Below, in pieces: positions 61,458 through 64,000 of a DNA stretch of 64,000 bases. Origin of the DNA: Escarpia spicata (Eukaryota; Annelida; Polychaeta; Sabellida; Siboglinidae). Both the position numbers and the translations under genes were made by a program. The notes under the pieces were generated by a model. It did no database searches and was not told the origin of the DNA. It saw nothing but the letters and a program-made list of their open reading frames with translations. The number at the start of each line of letters is the position of its first letter. Within the stretch, counting starts at the first letter, position 1. The stretch covers positions 33,282,373-33,346,372 of the forward strand of contig OZ023214.1 in the NCBI GenBank assembly GCA_963995525.1, given 5' to 3'.

Positions 61458-63342
61458 GTTAGTTTTGATGACCTTGACCTTGCTTGCATGTGACCTTGGT
61501 AAAGCTCAGTATTATAATTGTGTATTTATGTGGTGCTGTTCATTAATCAAATTGGTCGGTTCGAATGGTGGATCTTTTTTCGCATCATACAGTTAACTTT
61601 GTGTTGTCTTCGGTTAGTTTGTCTTGCTGTTGAAGTGCTGCCAAACCGTAGCTGAAGGTAACAGGTAAATGTAATTGTTTATTATGAAAGAAAAGAAATT
61701 ATGTGTATTTCTGATTGTTTATTGTAGGTACATTATATGAACTAAATTGGTTGGCATATTGCGTATTTTTCTTCATCGGTACATGAATTATTGGTGTTAC
61801 TCGATTTATTCCACACTGTAGTAAAAGTGTTTCCTTGTGTTTACAAACAGGTAAGACAAATTAAATTCAACAACAATTGATGACCGGTTTGGTGGCCATA
61901 TTTAGTCCAGTAACCATATAGGTTGCATTTTGAGAATCAAATAGTACATTTAACAAATGCCAAAGTGTGGTTAATGGAACCGTGTGATGCCAAGGTAGCA
62001 GTGTGTGTTGAAATGTCACCATTGAATGCTGTGCATTGCATGTTTTATGGCACAGCAGCAAGACATTCATCGTCACGGATGACTAGTCATGCACGAAAGG
62101 GACTTAATCAGGCTGTAATTCTGCAGTAGGCAACTTGTTTTGGGGCAACTCTTAACTCTGCTAGATGATGCACTTAAGGAGAACGACATAGCAACATTTG
62201 CGGATGGAAATATCCCTACTGGGTAGTCATAGGAGGAGAACGATTCTAACTGTAGCTCCTAGCTAGGCCTTTGTATCAGTCATTGATGGCTTTGTGGGTT
62301 AAAGTGTCTGCATGTGTAGCATTCTTGCAGCGTGCAGTGTTGACATTATACTGTCCCACAGTGACTCACACAGCTATCAGACATGTCCTTACATTTGTCT
62401 TGTCACCCCACATATTGTGAACAGATTATGTTGTCAACATAATGGGGTACCAGACATAAAATTGGTATTTAGACTTGCTGCATTGGCAGAAAACCAAGTC
62501 AAATAAATTGAGACAGCCACATGATACTTGTGTTGTTATACAATGTCCTGGGTGTATGTAGTTATACAGGGCTTTATAATAGGCATGTCAGAAACTGATT
62601 ACTGAGTAGTGCGATCATCACAGGTTGCATTTACATTTACAGTGTTAGCTAATAGTATCACTATTTAGCACGTTTATATACTATTATCAGTGTAGGTGCC
62701 TGTATTTATAATCTATTTTCTAAGTTCTGTGTAAGCAATTTTATCAATGCTGATTGATATGCACGTCTGAACAGATGTTTTAATCTGGATACACAGCTAT
62801 ATAAATAAATTCTACTATTATAAATGTCTTGTACAAATTGGCAACAATAATATATATACCGTATTAGTTCTATTAAGCGTACATGCCCTAATTTGCGTAC
62901 ACCCCCTTTTTAGCAGCATCTGACGCCATCACAGTGATCTCAATGCTAACCTTGACTGTTCAGTTCATCATTGTGATTTAATTTCTACCAATATCACACT
63001 AGATTCAAAGCTTGGTAATGAAACAACATCGAAAAAAATTAACAGATTTCTACAATGTTTGGGTATCCTGTTGCTCATATGTGAAATGCATAAATCGCTT
63101 GCCCGTCATGTCTGGAACCATCATACAGGAACCAAAGAAAATGTACCCTGTACACTTATTGGAACACAAAATTTTACACATTTCCATGTCTCAAATTGCT
63201 AAGCATACTATACGCTTAATTGAACGAATACGGTATATATATATATATATATATTATATTATAAGCTGGTCAGCTTGGACACCATCAAGCAGAGGGGATG
63301 AGAGTTAATCAAAATTATTGATGATAATATATATATATATAC
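61458..63342 (+). other. Intron 1 of the PPP1R16 gene, repeat-bearing
   Basis: From the GTTAGT donor no exon for the next ankyrin repeat is visible. The intron contains the direct repeat at 62505-62627 and a TA run at 63235-63255. Other frames have no motif. Confidence 0.6.
62505..62627 (+). repeat. Dispersed direct repeat, copy 2
   Basis: This is the partner of 59785-59921 in the same orientation, 2.7 kb apart, so the two flank the coding exon. It lacks the 14-base insertion. Confidence 0.92.
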
Positions 63343-64000
63343 AGTCGCGCCTCGTTATAACGCGGTAGTCGGGGTCCACGAAATGAATCCGCGTTATAAA
63401 CGAGGCGCGTTATAAACGTGGCGCGTTCCCATATCTGCCGTCAGGGGCGCTACGACAACGACCGACACCGCTGCTGCACGAAGAACGCCATCGAAGCCAA
63501 CCAAAGTGTGCACGTCGCGCAGTCTATACGCAGTTTATGAAGCTTATTAAACTGCCAGCCAACGTCACTGTGTATTCTGTTTAAATGTCATACACTGTTG
63601 GATACTGTTGAATGTTGAACTGAATAAAATTGATGAATTGTGTACCGTTTTTAAATAAACAACGAACCAACAAGCCACGGTCAACAGAACGATAATATGG
63701 TACCGCTGACGTAAGATCTAAAATAATGACCTGGCACTCAGCAGCCGAATACGCAAATGATTTGAGAAACGCTGTGTTAGAGTTTATTAAGGATTTAAAG
63801 CTATAAGTACGGTCACACTTGGCTTAACAATATCAAAATACAAATTTAGAAAGCACATTTACCGTGCCGAACAATATTACGATTCACCAATTCATATGCG
63901 GTTGACGAATTTATATTTTGGCGCACCAGTACAGCTACAGGCAGTAGCTTTGCGTTCATCGCAGCGAAAAGCTAATATTTGTTACGCAATGTTAGCTTAC
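63343..64000 (+). mobile_element. Left end of a Tigger/pogo-like element or MITE, continuing past the window
   Basis: CAGTCGCGCCTCGTTATAAC at 63343 resembles pogo/Tigger and mariner terminal repeats (CAGT...TATAACG), and follows a TA dinucleotide. Just inside it, CGCGTTATAAACGAGGCGCG and GCGTTATAAACGTGGCGCG form nested direct/inverted repeats. No transposase is visible before the window ends, so its length and coding status are unknown. Confidence 0.55.

Overview
This is a non-vertebrate animal (metazoan) nuclear sequence. The evidence is an animal-specific gene exon with a splice donor, many non-LTR retrotransposon relics of CR1/L2/Jockey type, tRNA-derived SINEs, hAT and pogo DNA transposons, and long microsatellites. 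Base composition and repeat style would fit a marine lophotrochozoan such as a mollusc, but that is a guess. No bacterial operon or CRISPR is present.

Layout. 1-8 kb: a (CT)n tract, a CR1-like LINE in two abutting opposite pieces (2.86-4.75 kb), a hexanucleotide repeat and gene-poor DNA. 8.16-8.28 kb: a likely laminin-G exon (minus strand). 8.3-11.5 kb: colliding LINE fragments, one split by an octamer-rich MITE. 11.8-13.9 kb: a dispersed poly-G repeat family and a broken transposon ORF with a 99-bp in-frame triplication. 16.54-20.12 kb: a complete but decayed pogo-like element with TA target duplications and palindromic terminal repeats. Its single coding lineage joins CENP-B-type HTH, DDE transposase, OTU-type cysteine protease and PHD finger. 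23.1-23.6 kb: a 62-bp minisatellite. 24.8-28.9 kb: an AT-rich LINE containing a younger, inverted L2-like LINE. 29-36 kb: SINEs and a roughly 615-bp inverted duplication enclosing an ankyrin-like pseudogene. 36.4-38.3 kb: a non-autonomous hAT element with a perfect 8-bp target duplication. 39.1-39.3 kb: a CACGTG-rich repeat. 47.0-49.8 kb: a second hAT element with a transposase C-terminus and a large foldback split by a tRNA-like SINE. 51.5-55.7 kb: several tandem repeats. 61.18-61.46 kb: the first coding exon of a PPP1R16 (MYPT3/TIMAP) family gene, whose intron runs off the right edge.

Only two segments look like host protein-coding exons: PPP1R16 (strong) and the LG exon (moderate). Nearly everything else recognisable is mobile-element debris. 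The most novel item is the pogo element carrying OTU and PHD domains.

All family assignments were made by eye from translated motifs. No alignment or database search was run.
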